The notes under the pieces were generated by a model. The model worked only from the letters and a program-made list of their open reading frames with translations, searched no databases and had not been told where the DNA came from. DNA of 64,000 nucleotides from JAVVTR01 sp036653535. GTDB lineage: Bacteria > Bacteroidota > Bacteroidia > Bacteroidales > P3. This document shows positions 23,072 to 31,868 of this stretch, in pieces. Position 1 is the first letter of the stretch, and the number at the start of each line of letters is the position of its first letter. Location: positions 5,290 through 69,289 of the forward strand of contig JAVVTR010000009.1 in assembly GCA_036653535.1 (NCBI GenBank). The letters run 5' to 3'. The translations under genes were made by a program, and so were the position numbers.

Positions 23072-25280
23072 TCTTTGCTTCTGCCTTTGCTTTCTATTTT
23101 CTTCTGTGGAAAGTATGCAAGCTCAGAGGGTAGCGGTGAAAATTAGTGGGAGAGTTTGTTCTTTGGAGGGGGAACCCTTGGGGCAAGCAACGGTGAGTGT
23201 AGCTTCGGCTATAGAGGGAGGAGTGGCTAATATGAATGGATATTATCAATATTCTTTTCAGGGTATTAAAGGGGATTCTATAGTGTTGTTTGCTTCTTAT
23301 GCAGGATATCAAACGAAAAAGAAAATAGTAGCCCTTTCGGATAAATCTTCTTATGTGGTGAATTTTTCGTTGGAACCTAAAATTTCTATTTTAGATCCGA
23401 TTTTTATTACGGCACAAACAACGCCTAAAGCTTTGAAAGATGTTCCGGAAATTATTCGTTTAATTACGCGTAAAGAAATAGAACAGGCACAAGTGCAGTC
23501 CTTATCGGAATTGCTCGAATTAGAATTACCGGGTTTGGAATTTAATCGTACCGAAGGGGTGAGTAATGCGGTAAGTATGAATGGATTTGGTGCTAAATAT
23601 GTTTTGTTTTTGATAGATGGAGAGCGCATGAGTGGGGAAACTTCTCATGAAAATGTGGATTATGAACGTATAGATATAGATCAGGTGGAGCGAGTGGAAA
23701 TTGTTAAAGGCGGAATGTCGACTTTATACGGTTCGGGTGCTATGGCAGGGGTGGTTAATATTATTACGACCAAGGCGGAAAAGCCTTTTCAGGCACAGAT
23801 TAATGCGAAATATAGTAGCGATGGAGAACAAAAATATGGCGCATCTATTGGCTTTAAAAAAGGAAAATTTAGCTCCTTAACTTCCGGAAGTTATAGGCGT
23901 AAACAGGCCTATTTTTTAAAAAGTACCGATAGCTTAGAGAGAATATACGAGGATGGTAGTAGGCAAAAAGAGGCTCTTTTGCCGGAATTAGAAGTGGAGG
24001 GCTTTGAGAATTTTGTAGTGAACGAGAAGTTGAAATATCGTTTTTCAGATAAAGTAGAAGGACAAATAAAGGGGTCATTCTATCAGCATACACGATTTAA
24101 TGCTAAGCCCACCGGCGATTATTTGCATAATAAATATAGAGATGGATCCGCCTCTTTAAAAGTGGATTATCGTTTAACGGAAAAACAAAACTTAGAATTT
24201 TCCTACGCTTTCGACGATTATTTGAAGTATGATCAATTCTTGAAATTAGATACTACCGAAAAAGTATATGAAAATAGGATTCATAATGCGAAGGTATTAT
24301 ATAGAAATGAATTTCCTTATAAAAATCATTTTTTTGCGGGTATAGAATTTTATTCCGAAGATTTGCAATCTTATCAGTTTGGATCGAGGGGTAAGCATAG
24401 TAAGCAAAGTTATATGGCTTATGTCCAAGATGAATGGAATATCAATTCTATCTTTACGCTGGTAGCCGGTTTAAGATTGGAGTATTATTCTTCTTATGGT
24501 TTAATGGCCGTGCCGAAAGTAAATGCTATGGCAAAATGGAAGAATTTTATTTTTCGATTAGGCTATGCTTCTGGTTTTCGTGCTCCAACGCTAAAAGAAA
24601 TGTACACGGAATGGGATCATCAAGGTATGTTTCAACTAATGGGGAATCCGGATTTAAAACCGGAATTGAGTTATAATTTTTCGTTTTCTACCGAATACCA
24701 AACTTCTGCTTTTTATGTGGGCTTAAATGCACATTATCATAGATTGAAAGATAAAATTGCGACGGTATGGAATAGTAGACAAGATACTACATATTATCAA
24801 AATGTTGGACGGGCTCAAATGCTGGGCGTGGATGTAAATATAGGGGCTCGTTTACCTTTGGGATTTGCTATTAAAGGGGCATATACCTACGTTTATGATA
24901 ACGAAAAAATAGATGGAATTAATGTATCCTCCTCGCGACCACATTCTTTTACTTTGCGTTTAGAATATGGGCATCGTTGGCGTTCTTATGCTTTAAATAT
25001 ACATTTGAATGGTCGTTTTTTAAGTGGAATGTATGTTTATGCAAAGGATGATGTCCAAAAAATGGCTTACAAAATACATTATTCTGCTTACGGATTATTG
25101 AATATGGGCATTAGTGGAAGTTTCCCTTATGGACTAAAACTTACCGTTGGTTTAGATAATCTTTTAAATTATATTCCCCGATGTGTTACTTATAACGCAG
25201 GTATAACTAAGGGTATTTCCTTTTATACCGGTTTGGTTTGGAATATAGAAGAATTGTTTAATTTAAAACGAGCTAAATAG
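23037..25280 (+). CDS. hmuR: TonB-dependent haem receptor, HmuR-like
   Basis: About 747 residues. A signal peptide (CFLFSSVESMQAQ) is followed by a carboxypeptidase-regulatory-like domain (about 35-125; GRVCSLEGEPLGQATVSV), a plug (ELLELELPGLEFNRTEG, VEIVKGGMSTLYGSGAMAG) and a beta-barrel. The haem-receptor boxes GFRAPTLKEMY and GNPDLKPELSYNF are both present, with a His between them. The ATG at 23037 has GGAG/AAGG upstream and is preferred to GTG 23022; either way the gene overlaps hmuY by 35-50 bases. It imports haem across the outer membrane with TonB energy. Confidence 0.9.
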   Translation: MLSFPIGFWKISLCFCLCFLFSSVESMQAQRVAVKISGRVCSLEGEPLGQATVSVASAIEGGVANMNGYYQYSFQGIKGDSIVLFASYAGYQTKKKIVALSDKSSYVVNFSLEPKISILDPIFITAQTTPKALKDVPEIIRLITRKEIEQAQVQSLSELLELELPGLEFNRTEGVSNAVSMNGFGAKYVLFLIDGERMSGETSHENVDYERIDIDQVERVEIVKGGMSTLYGSGAMAGVVNIITTKAEKPFQAQINAKYSSDGEQKYGASIGFKKGKFSSLTSGSYRRKQAYFLKSTDSLERIYEDGSRQKEALLPELEVEGFENFVVNEKLKYRFSDKVEGQIKGSFYQHTRFNAKPTGDYLHNKYRDGSASLKVDYRLTEKQNLEFSYAFDDYLKYDQFLKLDTTEKVYENRIHNAKVLYRNEFPYKNHFFAGIEFYSEDLQSYQFGSRGKHSKQSYMAYVQDEWNINSIFTLVAGLRLEYYSSYGLMAVPKVNAMAKWKNFIFRLGYASGFRAPTLKEMYTEWDHQGMFQLMGNPDLKPELSYNFSFSTEYQTSAFYVGLNAHYHRLKDKIATVWNSRQDTTYYQNVGRAQMLGVDVNIGARLPLGFAIKGAYTYVYDNEKIDGINVSSSRPHSFTLRLEYGHRWRSYALNIHLNGRFLSGMYVYAKDDVQKMAYKIHYSAYGLLNMGISGSFPYGLKLTVGLDNLLNYIPRCVTYNAGITKGISFYTGLVWNIEELFNLKRAK

Positions 25281-25288
25281 AATAAAAT

Positions 25289-26584
25289 ATGCTTAGAAGA
25301 AAAACAACCCGGCAAAAAAAAATATATATATCGTGTATTGGTTTGCTAATGTGCTTTCCGGTTTGTGCGTTAGATAAAAATCGAGCAGAAATTTGGGTGG
25401 GTGCCGACTCTAATATTCTCAAAACGCATGTGTATTATTTGTCGGATGATCGTTTGCAGGGACGGCTTACGGGTTCTTTTGGCGATAGTTTGGCGGCTTG
25501 GTATATAGGAGAATATTTTCAAAGTCAGGCTCTACAAACGTTGACTTCTAAAAAAATAGCATCCTCTCCATTAGATTATTGGCAGAGCTATAGTATGAAA
25601 GCAAAATGGAATGAGATTTTGCATACGCGCAATGTAGTGGGGCTCCTAGAGGGAAGCGATTCCTTACTGAAAAAATCTTATGTGGTGATAGGAGCTCATT
25701 TCGATCATTTGGGTTTGGGGGATAAAGCAAATTCTTCTATGCGCAAGGGGGTAATAGCGGTTCATAATGGAGCGGACGACAATGCCAGTGGTGTGGCTGG
25801 AATGTTGGAATTGCTGCGGTATTTCTCGGTTCACCCTACCAAAAAAAGTTTAATATTCGTTGCTTTTAGTGGGGAGGAAATAGGTTTATGTGGATCCAAG
25901 GCCTTTTTGGATTCCTTACCTTTTGAAAAAAAACAGATAGATGCGATGTTTAATTTAGATATGTTAGGGGGACAAAGAGGGTCTTCTTTTAAAATATCGG
26001 GGAGTGGAACCTCTAAGCAATCGTTACGTTTAATCAAAGAAAGCGCAGATCTTAGTCCTTTGGGAGTTACTACTTCTCCTTTTGGACACGGTCCGTCGGA
26101 TCACGCCAATTTTTATGCTCAAAAAATCCCGGTTTTCTTTTTTGCAACTACTCCTACCAGTACTTATCATACCCCTGAGGACGATGCGGAAACTTTATCT
26201 TATTCGGGCATGGCTTTAGTAACGGATTTAGCTGCTAATTTGATTGGCAGAGTAGGAAATTTAGAGGAAAATTTAGTATATACAGCTTCGGGAGCGGCTT
26301 CCAATCCTACTATGGGCAATGGGAAAATGAAAATTACCTTGGGGCTGATGCCCGATATAAATAGTAGCTCTAAAAAAGGATTAAGTGTTATGTTGGTGGT
26401 AGAGGGAAAGCCGGCTTATAAAGCTGGCATTCGTTCGGGAGATATTATATTAAGTATTAATTCTAAAAAGGTACGAGATATAGAAGGTTATATGCAAATA
26501 CTAAAGAAAACAGAACCTAAGCAAATAATAAAAGTAAAAATACGAAGAGGAGCCGATATCTATGTATATCCTGTGCAGGTTTAG
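25289..26584 (+). CDS. Secreted M28-family zinc peptidase with C-terminal PDZ domain
   Basis: 431 residues. A signal peptide ends near PVCALDK. The M28 catalytic core has the di-zinc ligands and catalytic acids in order: H137 (GAHFDH), D163 (NGADDNASG), E196-E197 (FSGEEIG), D224 (FNLDMLGG) and a late His in STYHTPEDD. A PDZ domain fills about 350-431 (KAGIRSGDIILSINS). M28 enzymes are mostly aminopeptidases. The gene starts 8 bases after the haem receptor, so it is probably co-transcribed; a role in releasing peptides or haem from host proteins is inference from that position. Confidence 0.88.
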   Translation: MLRRKTTRQKKIYISCIGLLMCFPVCALDKNRAEIWVGADSNILKTHVYYLSDDRLQGRLTGSFGDSLAAWYIGEYFQSQALQTLTSKKIASSPLDYWQSYSMKAKWNEILHTRNVVGLLEGSDSLLKKSYVVIGAHFDHLGLGDKANSSMRKGVIAVHNGADDNASGVAGMLELLRYFSVHPTKKSLIFVAFSGEEIGLCGSKAFLDSLPFEKKQIDAMFNLDMLGGQRGSSFKISGSGTSKQSLRLIKESADLSPLGVTTSPFGHGPSDHANFYAQKIPVFFFATTPTSTYHTPEDDAETLSYSGMALVTDLAANLIGRVGNLEENLVYTASGAASNPTMGNGKMKITLGLMPDINSSSKKGLSVMLVVEGKPAYKAGIRSGDIILSINSKKVRDIEGYMQILKKTEPKQIIKVKIRRGADIYVYPVQV

Positions 26585-26645
26585 AGGCTTCTGTTATAAA
26601 AATAAAGAAAATCGAAGGGTAGTTTTATTTTAAAAGAAAAAATAG

Positions 26646-27500
26646 ATGAAAAGAATTTGGGTCTTTTTAATTTCGGCCTTACTTACGGTAGCGGCCAGTA
26701 TGTATCAACGTTCTACAGGACCTTCGTATCCGGTCAAAGCTTCTGTAAAGGTAGAAGGAGAAGTGGTGAAATTTACTTTTCCTCGTAGTGGAACTAATGA
26801 AAATACAAAAATTACCATTCCTTCTCTTTATGTTAAAGAAGGAATTTCAGGAGCCAGTATGCCAGCCGAATACCAAAAACAAGCAGAGTCGTACCTCTTT
26901 TACAAGCATTATCCCTCTACGCAAAAGGAAAGATATGAGAAGGTGAAAATGACTTGGGAAAATGGGTATTGGATAGGCTTTTTGCCGGCGCAAGCAGCAG
27001 CTGGTAAACTAATGTATTATGCCCAAGCCGATGGACAAACTTATTTTAAAGACGAACCTATGATTATTCGGTATAAAAGTCCGGTACCTGCTTGGGCTTT
27101 AATTCCTCACATTTTAGCTATGTTTTTAGCTATGTTTTTTGCCGTATCGGCTGGGATATTTGCTTTACTAAATCAAATATCCTATGTGAAATATATGCGT
27201 TTAACCTTAATTGCGCTTTTGATTGGAGGTTTCATTTTTGGGCCTTTGGTACAAAAATATGCCTTTGGGGTATATTGGAGTGGGTTCCCCTTGGGTTTGG
27301 ATTTTACGGATAATAAAACCTTAATAGCTTTATTGGCGTTTTTAATTGCTTGGACGGTCCAAGTATTTAAGAAAAGAAGTCGGTGGATTACTTTCTCTGC
27401 CACGGTGGTGATGCTGATTGTTTTTTGTGTGCCTCATAGTATGGGGGGCTCCGAACTCAATCGTGAAACCGGATTGGTAGAAAGTTCGGTGAATAGGTAG
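26646..27500 (+). CDS. Membrane protein of unknown function
   Basis: The 284-residue protein is not recognised. A signal-anchor-like segment (IWVFLISALLTVAASM) leads into an exported beta-rich domain of about 120 residues (residues 25-145). Four or five membrane segments follow: about 150-172, 180-200, 222-240 and 245-262. The C-terminal tail is short and polar. The layout suggests a sensory or structural inner-membrane protein with a periplasmic N-terminal domain. It stands between the haem locus and htpG with about 60 and 170 bases of space, so no operon partner is clear. Confidence 0.7.
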   Translation: MKRIWVFLISALLTVAASMYQRSTGPSYPVKASVKVEGEVVKFTFPRSGTNENTKITIPSLYVKEGISGASMPAEYQKQAESYLFYKHYPSTQKERYEKVKMTWENGYWIGFLPAQAAAGKLMYYAQADGQTYFKDEPMIIRYKSPVPAWALIPHILAMFLAMFFAVSAGIFALLNQISYVKYMRLTLIALLIGGFIFGPLVQKYAFGVYWSGFPLGLDFTDNKTLIALLAFLIAWTVQVFKKRSRWITFSATVVMLIVFCVPHSMGGSELNRETGLVESSVNR

Positions 27501-27670
27501 GGGCTATGGCGGAGGTAGAAAGAAATGTTTTGCTATAATCTGTAATTTTGGCAGAGAATTTACTTTGGTACAATATCTGTAATGGCAAGGGGTAAAATGG
27601 GAGTAGATTCAACAGAGGGTCTTCGTTGTTTATCCCATGAATAGGTATAAATTTAAATAGATATAAAGTT

Positions 27671-29725
27671 ATGTCAAAAGGAAAAATTGGGGTTTCCACC
27701 CAGGACTTATTTCCGATTATTAAAAAATTCTTGTATTCGGATCATGAAATATTTTTGAGAGAAATTGTATCCAACGCAGTGGATGCCACTCAAAAATTAA
27801 AAACTTTAGCCTCTTCTGGAGAATTTAAAGGCAGTACGGAAGGTTTGAAAGTAAGTGTAAAAACCGACAAAAAGGCAGGAACGCTGACCGTCTCCGATAA
27901 TGGGATAGGGATGAGTGCTGAGGAAGTAAAAAAATATATTAATCAAATTGCTTTTTCGGGAGCAGAGGAGTTTGTAGAAAAATACAAAGATAATGCCAAT
28001 GCTATTATTGGCCATTTTGGCTTGGGATTTTATTCTGCTTTTATGGTTAGTGATAAGGTGGAAATAATAACGAAATCCTATAAAGAAGATGCTCCGGCGG
28101 TAAAGTGGTCGTGTAAAGGGACTACCGAATATGTGATGGAAGATTCCGACAAGGCCGATAGAGGAACGGATGTTATTTTATATCTTACCAAAGAGGATTT
28201 GGATTTTGCCGAAGATAGCAAGATAGAGGGAATGTTGAAAAAATATTGCCGTTATTTGCCGGTGGAAATTGTGTTTGGCTTGGAAAAAGTATGGAAAGAT
28301 GGGGCTTATCAAGATACCGATAAAGAAAATATTATCAATAATACTTCTCCTGCTTGGACCCGAAAACCATCGGAACTCAAAGCCGAGGATTATGCTACTT
28401 TTTATAGAGACCTCTATCCTATGGCTCAAGATCCCTTATTTCATATTCATTTAAATGTGGATTTTCCTTTTACTTTAACGGGGATTTTGTATTTTCCTAA
28501 AATTAATTCTCGTTTGGAGTTACAAAAAAACAAAATACAACTCTATTGCAATCAGGTGTATGTAACCGATTCAGTGGAAGGAATAGTGCCAGATTATTTA
28601 ACGCTTTTACATGGGGTGATAGATTCTCCGGATATTCCTCTAAATGTTTCTCGTTCGTATTTGCAAAGCGATAGAAATGTAAAAAAAATATCGTCACATA
28701 TTACCAAAAAAGTGGCCGATAGTTTATGTAGCTTATTTAAGAGCGAACGTAAGGATTTTGAGAATAAATGGGACGACTTAAAAGTCTTCATACAATATGG
28801 TATTCTTACGGATGAAAAGTTTGCAGAAAGAGCTATGGAGTTTTATTTGTTTAAAGATACCGACGGGAAATATTTTAGTTTGGAGGAATATAAGCTGCTT
28901 ATTAAAGAAACACAAACAGATAAAGAAAACAAGTTGGTGTTTTTATATGCCAATCATCCACAGGATCAGTATTCTTACATAGAGGCTGCTAAAAATAAAA
29001 GTTATAATGTTTTGTTAATGGATGGGCAGTTCGATACGCCTTTCGTTAACTTTATGGAGCAAAAAAATACGGATTTTCGCTATGTAAGAGTAGATTCGGA
29101 TGTTATTGGGAAATTAATACCAAAAGAAGGAACCAAACTTTGCGCTTTTTCCGAGCAGGAACAAAACGAATTGAAGGAAGTTTTTTCCGCCCAATTACCC
29201 CGAGGAAATGGGATGTATATGGTTAGCTTTGATGCTTTAGGGCAAGAGGTGGAACCGCTTATTATTACTCGTTCGGAATTTATGCGCCGTATGAAAGAAA
29301 TGGCAGAATTAAATCCGGAAATGAATTTTTATGGACAAATGGGAGATCAATATAATTTGGTAGTCAATACCGAAAATCCCATTGTTTTGGATTTATTAGC
29401 TAAGGAAAAGAAAAGCTTGTGCGAAAAACTGGCTCCTTTGTATGAGAAAATAGAAACGATTAAAGGAAAGAAAGCCGATATAGAGGCTTTGAGTAAAGAT
29501 CTAAAACCAGAGGAAGTACCTTCTTCCGATAAGGAAAGAATAGCAGATTTGGATAAGGAAATAGAGGGAGTATCGGCCGAAAAAGTTAATATATTGAAAG
29601 AATATGGAGCCGGAGAGTCGATAGTAGGGCAGTTGATAGATTTGGCATTACTATCCAATGGATTGCTTAAAGGAGAGGCTTTGCACAAGTTTTTAAAACG
29701 AAGTGTGGAATTAATTCGCAAATAA
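27671..29725 (+). CDS. htpG: Molecular chaperone HtpG (Hsp90)
   Basis: The 684-residue protein is a full-length bacterial Hsp90. The GHKL ATPase domain carries FLREIVSNAVDA, SDNGIGMSAEEV and GHFGLGFYSAFMV. The middle domain has YFPKINSRLELQKNKIQLY and SRSYLQSD. The C-terminal dimerisation domain is present, with a charged helical segment (EKIETIKGKKADIEALSKD) that is longer than in E. coli and typical of Bacteroidota. It acts in the cytoplasm in ATP-driven protein folding. The upstream gap has TAATTTTG at 27543-27550 as a possible -7 box without a good -33 partner. Confidence 0.96.
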   Translation: MSKGKIGVSTQDLFPIIKKFLYSDHEIFLREIVSNAVDATQKLKTLASSGEFKGSTEGLKVSVKTDKKAGTLTVSDNGIGMSAEEVKKYINQIAFSGAEEFVEKYKDNANAIIGHFGLGFYSAFMVSDKVEIITKSYKEDAPAVKWSCKGTTEYVMEDSDKADRGTDVILYLTKEDLDFAEDSKIEGMLKKYCRYLPVEIVFGLEKVWKDGAYQDTDKENIINNTSPAWTRKPSELKAEDYATFYRDLYPMAQDPLFHIHLNVDFPFTLTGILYFPKINSRLELQKNKIQLYCNQVYVTDSVEGIVPDYLTLLHGVIDSPDIPLNVSRSYLQSDRNVKKISSHITKKVADSLCSLFKSERKDFENKWDDLKVFIQYGILTDEKFAERAMEFYLFKDTDGKYFSLEEYKLLIKETQTDKENKLVFLYANHPQDQYSYIEAAKNKSYNVLLMDGQFDTPFVNFMEQKNTDFRYVRVDSDVIGKLIPKEGTKLCAFSEQEQNELKEVFSAQLPRGNGMYMVSFDALGQEVEPLIITRSEFMRRMKEMAELNPEMNFYGQMGDQYNLVVNTENPIVLDLLAKEKKSLCEKLAPLYEKIETIKGKKADIEALSKDLKPEEVPSSDKERIADLDKEIEGVSAEKVNILKEYGAGESIVGQLIDLALLSNGLLKGEALHKFLKRSVELIRK

Positions 29726-29744
29726 AATGCAGGGATTTTCTCTG

Positions 29745-29806
29745 TCCTAATTATTCCTTGTTTTTTTTCTTCTGTTCTATATGGAAAAGAAACAAGGAAT
29801 TTAGGA
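29745..29806 (+). terminator. Long hairpin downstream of htpG, possible terminator
   Basis: TCCTAA plus ATTCCTTGTTT pairs with AAACAAGGAAT plus TTAGGA, leaving a loop that contains a T8 run. No T tail follows the right arm, so termination on the plus strand is uncertain. Confidence 0.45.
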
Positions 29807-29842
29807 TAAGGGGTAAGCATAGGTAAATAAATCTAATTTATA

Positions 29843-29850
29843 TATCTTTG
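29843..29850 (+). promoter_or_regulatory. Probable -7 promoter element for the lemA group
   Basis: TATCTTTG matches TAnnTTTG, 55 bases upstream of lemA. No TTTG is seen at the -33 position. Confidence 0.45.
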
Positions 29851-29904
29851 TTGCGCTTTAAAATGCCTTTGTTAAATTTTACAGGATTAAAATAAATATA
29901 GAAA

Positions 29905-30504
29905 ATGAAATCAAAAAGTAGTATAATAATTTTAGTAATAGTTGGAATCATCGTAGTAATAGGACTATGGATAGGTTCGGCTTATAATGGATTAGTAAAA
30001 AATGATGAGGGCGTAAGTAGTGCTTGGGCTCAAGTAGAAAATGTTTACCAAAGAAGATCGGATTTGATACCAAATTTGGTTAATACTGTCAAAGGTTCTG
30101 CCGATTTTGAGCGTTCCACTTTGCAGGCAGTAGTAGATGCACGTGCAACGGCTACCCAAACAAAAGTGGATCCATCGAAGTTAAATGAGCAAAATATGGC
30201 TGCTTTTGAAAAGGCGCAAGATGGATTAAGCTCTGCTTTAGGGCGCTTATTAATGGTAGTGGAACGTTATCCCGATTTGAAAGCCAACCAAAATTTTAGA
30301 GATTTACAAACGCAGTTGGAGTCGACAGAAAATAGAATTACGGTAGAACGCAAAAAATTTAACGATATTGTGCGGGTTTACAATACCAATATTCGTAAGT
30401 TTCCACGTAATGTAATAGCAGGTATGTTTGGTTTTGATAAGAAAGCGTATTTTAAGGCAGAAGAAAAAGCGGCAACGGCGCCTGCTGTAGATTTTAAATT
30501 CTAA
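29905..30504 (+). CDS. lemA: LemA family protein
   Basis: 199 residues. One N-terminal membrane helix (IIILVIVGIIVVIGLWIG) is followed by the helical LemA domain with YNGLVKNDEGVSSAWAQVENVYQRR (first half shown by its start and end), DLIPNLVNTVK and FNDIVRVYNTNIRKFPRNVIA. It is anchored in the inner membrane with the helical part probably outside the cytoplasm. The function of LemA proteins is not established, although they are often next to TPM-domain genes, as here. Gaps to the next genes are 5 and 6 bases, so lemA-TPM-TPM form one operon. Confidence 0.92.
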   Translation: MKSKSSIIILVIVGIIVVIGLWIGSAYNGLVKNDEGVSSAWAQVENVYQRRSDLIPNLVNTVKGSADFERSTLQAVVDARATATQTKVDPSKLNEQNMAAFEKAQDGLSSALGRLLMVVERYPDLKANQNFRDLQTQLESTENRITVERKKFNDIVRVYNTNIRKFPRNVIAGMFGFDKKAYFKAEEKAATAPAVDFKF

Positions 30505-30509
30505 GGAAT

Positions 30510-30947
30510 ATGAGTGCATCGGATCTCTTCACGGTAGAAGAAAAAAAGCAAATAAAAGAAGCTATTATTCGTTCGGAATTAAATACTTCGGGGGAAATTA
30601 GTGTACATGTAGATCGTCTTTGCAAGGAAGATGTTTTAGATCATGCGGCTTGGTTATTTAAAAAGAAGAAGATGGATAGAACCGCTCTTAGAAACGGGGT
30701 TCTTCTTTACATAGCTTTAGAATCTAAAAAAATGGCGATTATAGGAGATCAAGGAATTAATGCCATAGTGCCGAAAAACTTTTGGGAAGCTACCAAAGAT
30801 AAAATGATGCAGTCTTTTAAGCAAGGATTAGTAACGGAAGGAATAGTGGCAGCGGTTTTGGAAGTTGGCGTTTTGTTGAAAGATTTTTTCCCTTATCAAA
30901 AGGGCGATATAAATGAATTGTCGGACGATATGACATTCGATAAATAA
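30510..30947 (+). CDS. TPM domain protein, soluble
   Basis: 145 residues forming a single TPM domain (LFTVEEKKQIKEAI, NTSGEISVHVD, NGVLLYIALESKKMAIIGDQGI). There is no signal peptide or membrane segment, unlike the next gene. TPM domains have been linked to acid phosphatase activity in plants and to photosystem repair, but the bacterial role is unknown. It is the middle gene of a tight lemA operon. Confidence 0.85.
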   Translation: MSASDLFTVEEKKQIKEAIIRSELNTSGEISVHVDRLCKEDVLDHAAWLFKKKKMDRTALRNGVLLYIALESKKMAIIGDQGINAIVPKNFWEATKDKMMQSFKQGLVTEGIVAAVLEVGVLLKDFFPYQKGDINELSDDMTFDK

Positions 30948-30953
30948 TAGAGA

Positions 30954-31823
30954 ATGAAAATGATAAAAAGGAAATGTAGCCCTAAACACTTACTGTTATT
31001 TCTGTTCTTTTTAGTTACTTTGAATTTTTGTGGCTTTTCTATGGAAAGAGGAGGGGCAAATACAGAAGACTTATCTTCTGTGCAGATGGAGGTTATACCC
31101 CCAAAGCCTAATCCAGCCCATTTGGTAAATGATTATGCCGGTGTGTTTTCCATGGATCAAATCAGAGATTTAGAACAAAAATTAGTAGCTTTTAATGATA
31201 CTACGTCTAACCAGATTACCTTGCTAACGGTTAGTGATTTAGGTGATTACGATCCGGCGCAATTTGCTTATGAAGTGGGCGAAAAATGGGGCGTGGGCAA
31301 TAAAAAATACAATAATGGAATTGTTCTTTTAATTAAGCCTAAGAATGAAACCAAAGGGCAGGTGTTTATAGCTCCTGGTTATGGGCTTGAGGCTGCTTTA
31401 CCCGATATTACCTGTAAGCAAATTATTGAAAATGAAATGATTCCTCACTTTCGTGAAAACGATTATTATGGTGGAGTAGTGCAGGCTTTGCAAATTATTA
31501 TGCCTTTGGCTTCCGGGGAAATTAGCTCGGAGGAATATGCGAATAAAAAAGGAGGCGGTTCTATTGCTGCCATTGCTGCCCTGTTGTTTTTTGTAGTAAT
31601 GATTATTGTTTTTGTAGTAGGAGCTAAAAAGGATAAAGGAAATCATTTTGATGGGGGAAACGACTCTGGTTTATCGCCTCTTTTAGCGGCGTGGATGCTT
31701 TCTTCTGCAGCGGGTAGAAATCACAGTGGTTCTTGGGGGGGATTTTCTGGTGGAGGAGGTGGTGGCTTCGGAGGATTTGGAGGCGGAGGCTTCGGAGGTG
31801 GCGGTGCTGGTGGAAGTTGGTAA
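30954..31823 (+). CDS. TPM domain membrane protein with Gly-rich tail (YgcG type)
   Basis: 289 residues. A signal peptide (LLLFLFFLVTLNFCGF) leads to an extracytoplasmic TPM domain at about 55-190 (LVNDYAGVFSMDQIRDLEQKL, given by its ends; NGIVLLIKPK). One membrane helix (AAIAALLFFVVMIIVFVVG) follows, then a tail of about 40 residues built almost only of Gly with Phe, Ser and Ala. This is the standard layout of the YgcG family. It is the last gene of the lemA operon. Function unknown. Confidence 0.88.
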   Translation: MKMIKRKCSPKHLLLFLFFLVTLNFCGFSMERGGANTEDLSSVQMEVIPPKPNPAHLVNDYAGVFSMDQIRDLEQKLVAFNDTTSNQITLLTVSDLGDYDPAQFAYEVGEKWGVGNKKYNNGIVLLIKPKNETKGQVFIAPGYGLEAALPDITCKQIIENEMIPHFRENDYYGGVVQALQIIMPLASGEISSEEYANKKGGGSIAAIAALLFFVVMIIVFVVGAKKDKGNHFDGGNDSGLSPLLAAWMLSSAAGRNHSGSWGGFSGGGGGGFGGFGGGGFGGGGAGGSW

Positions 31824-31828
31824 AAGTT

Positions 31829-31860
31829 TTTGAGCTTTTCCAACAATTTTTGTAATTTCG
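31829..31860 (+). promoter_or_regulatory. Promoter of the TPR-HTH regulator
   Basis: TTTG at 31829-31832, 20-nt spacer, then TAATTTCG at 31853-31860 (one mismatch to TAnnTTTG). The predicted transcript start lies only a few bases before the ATG at 31869, so the message would be almost leaderless. Confidence 0.6.
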
Positions 31861-31868
31861 CACGCAAT

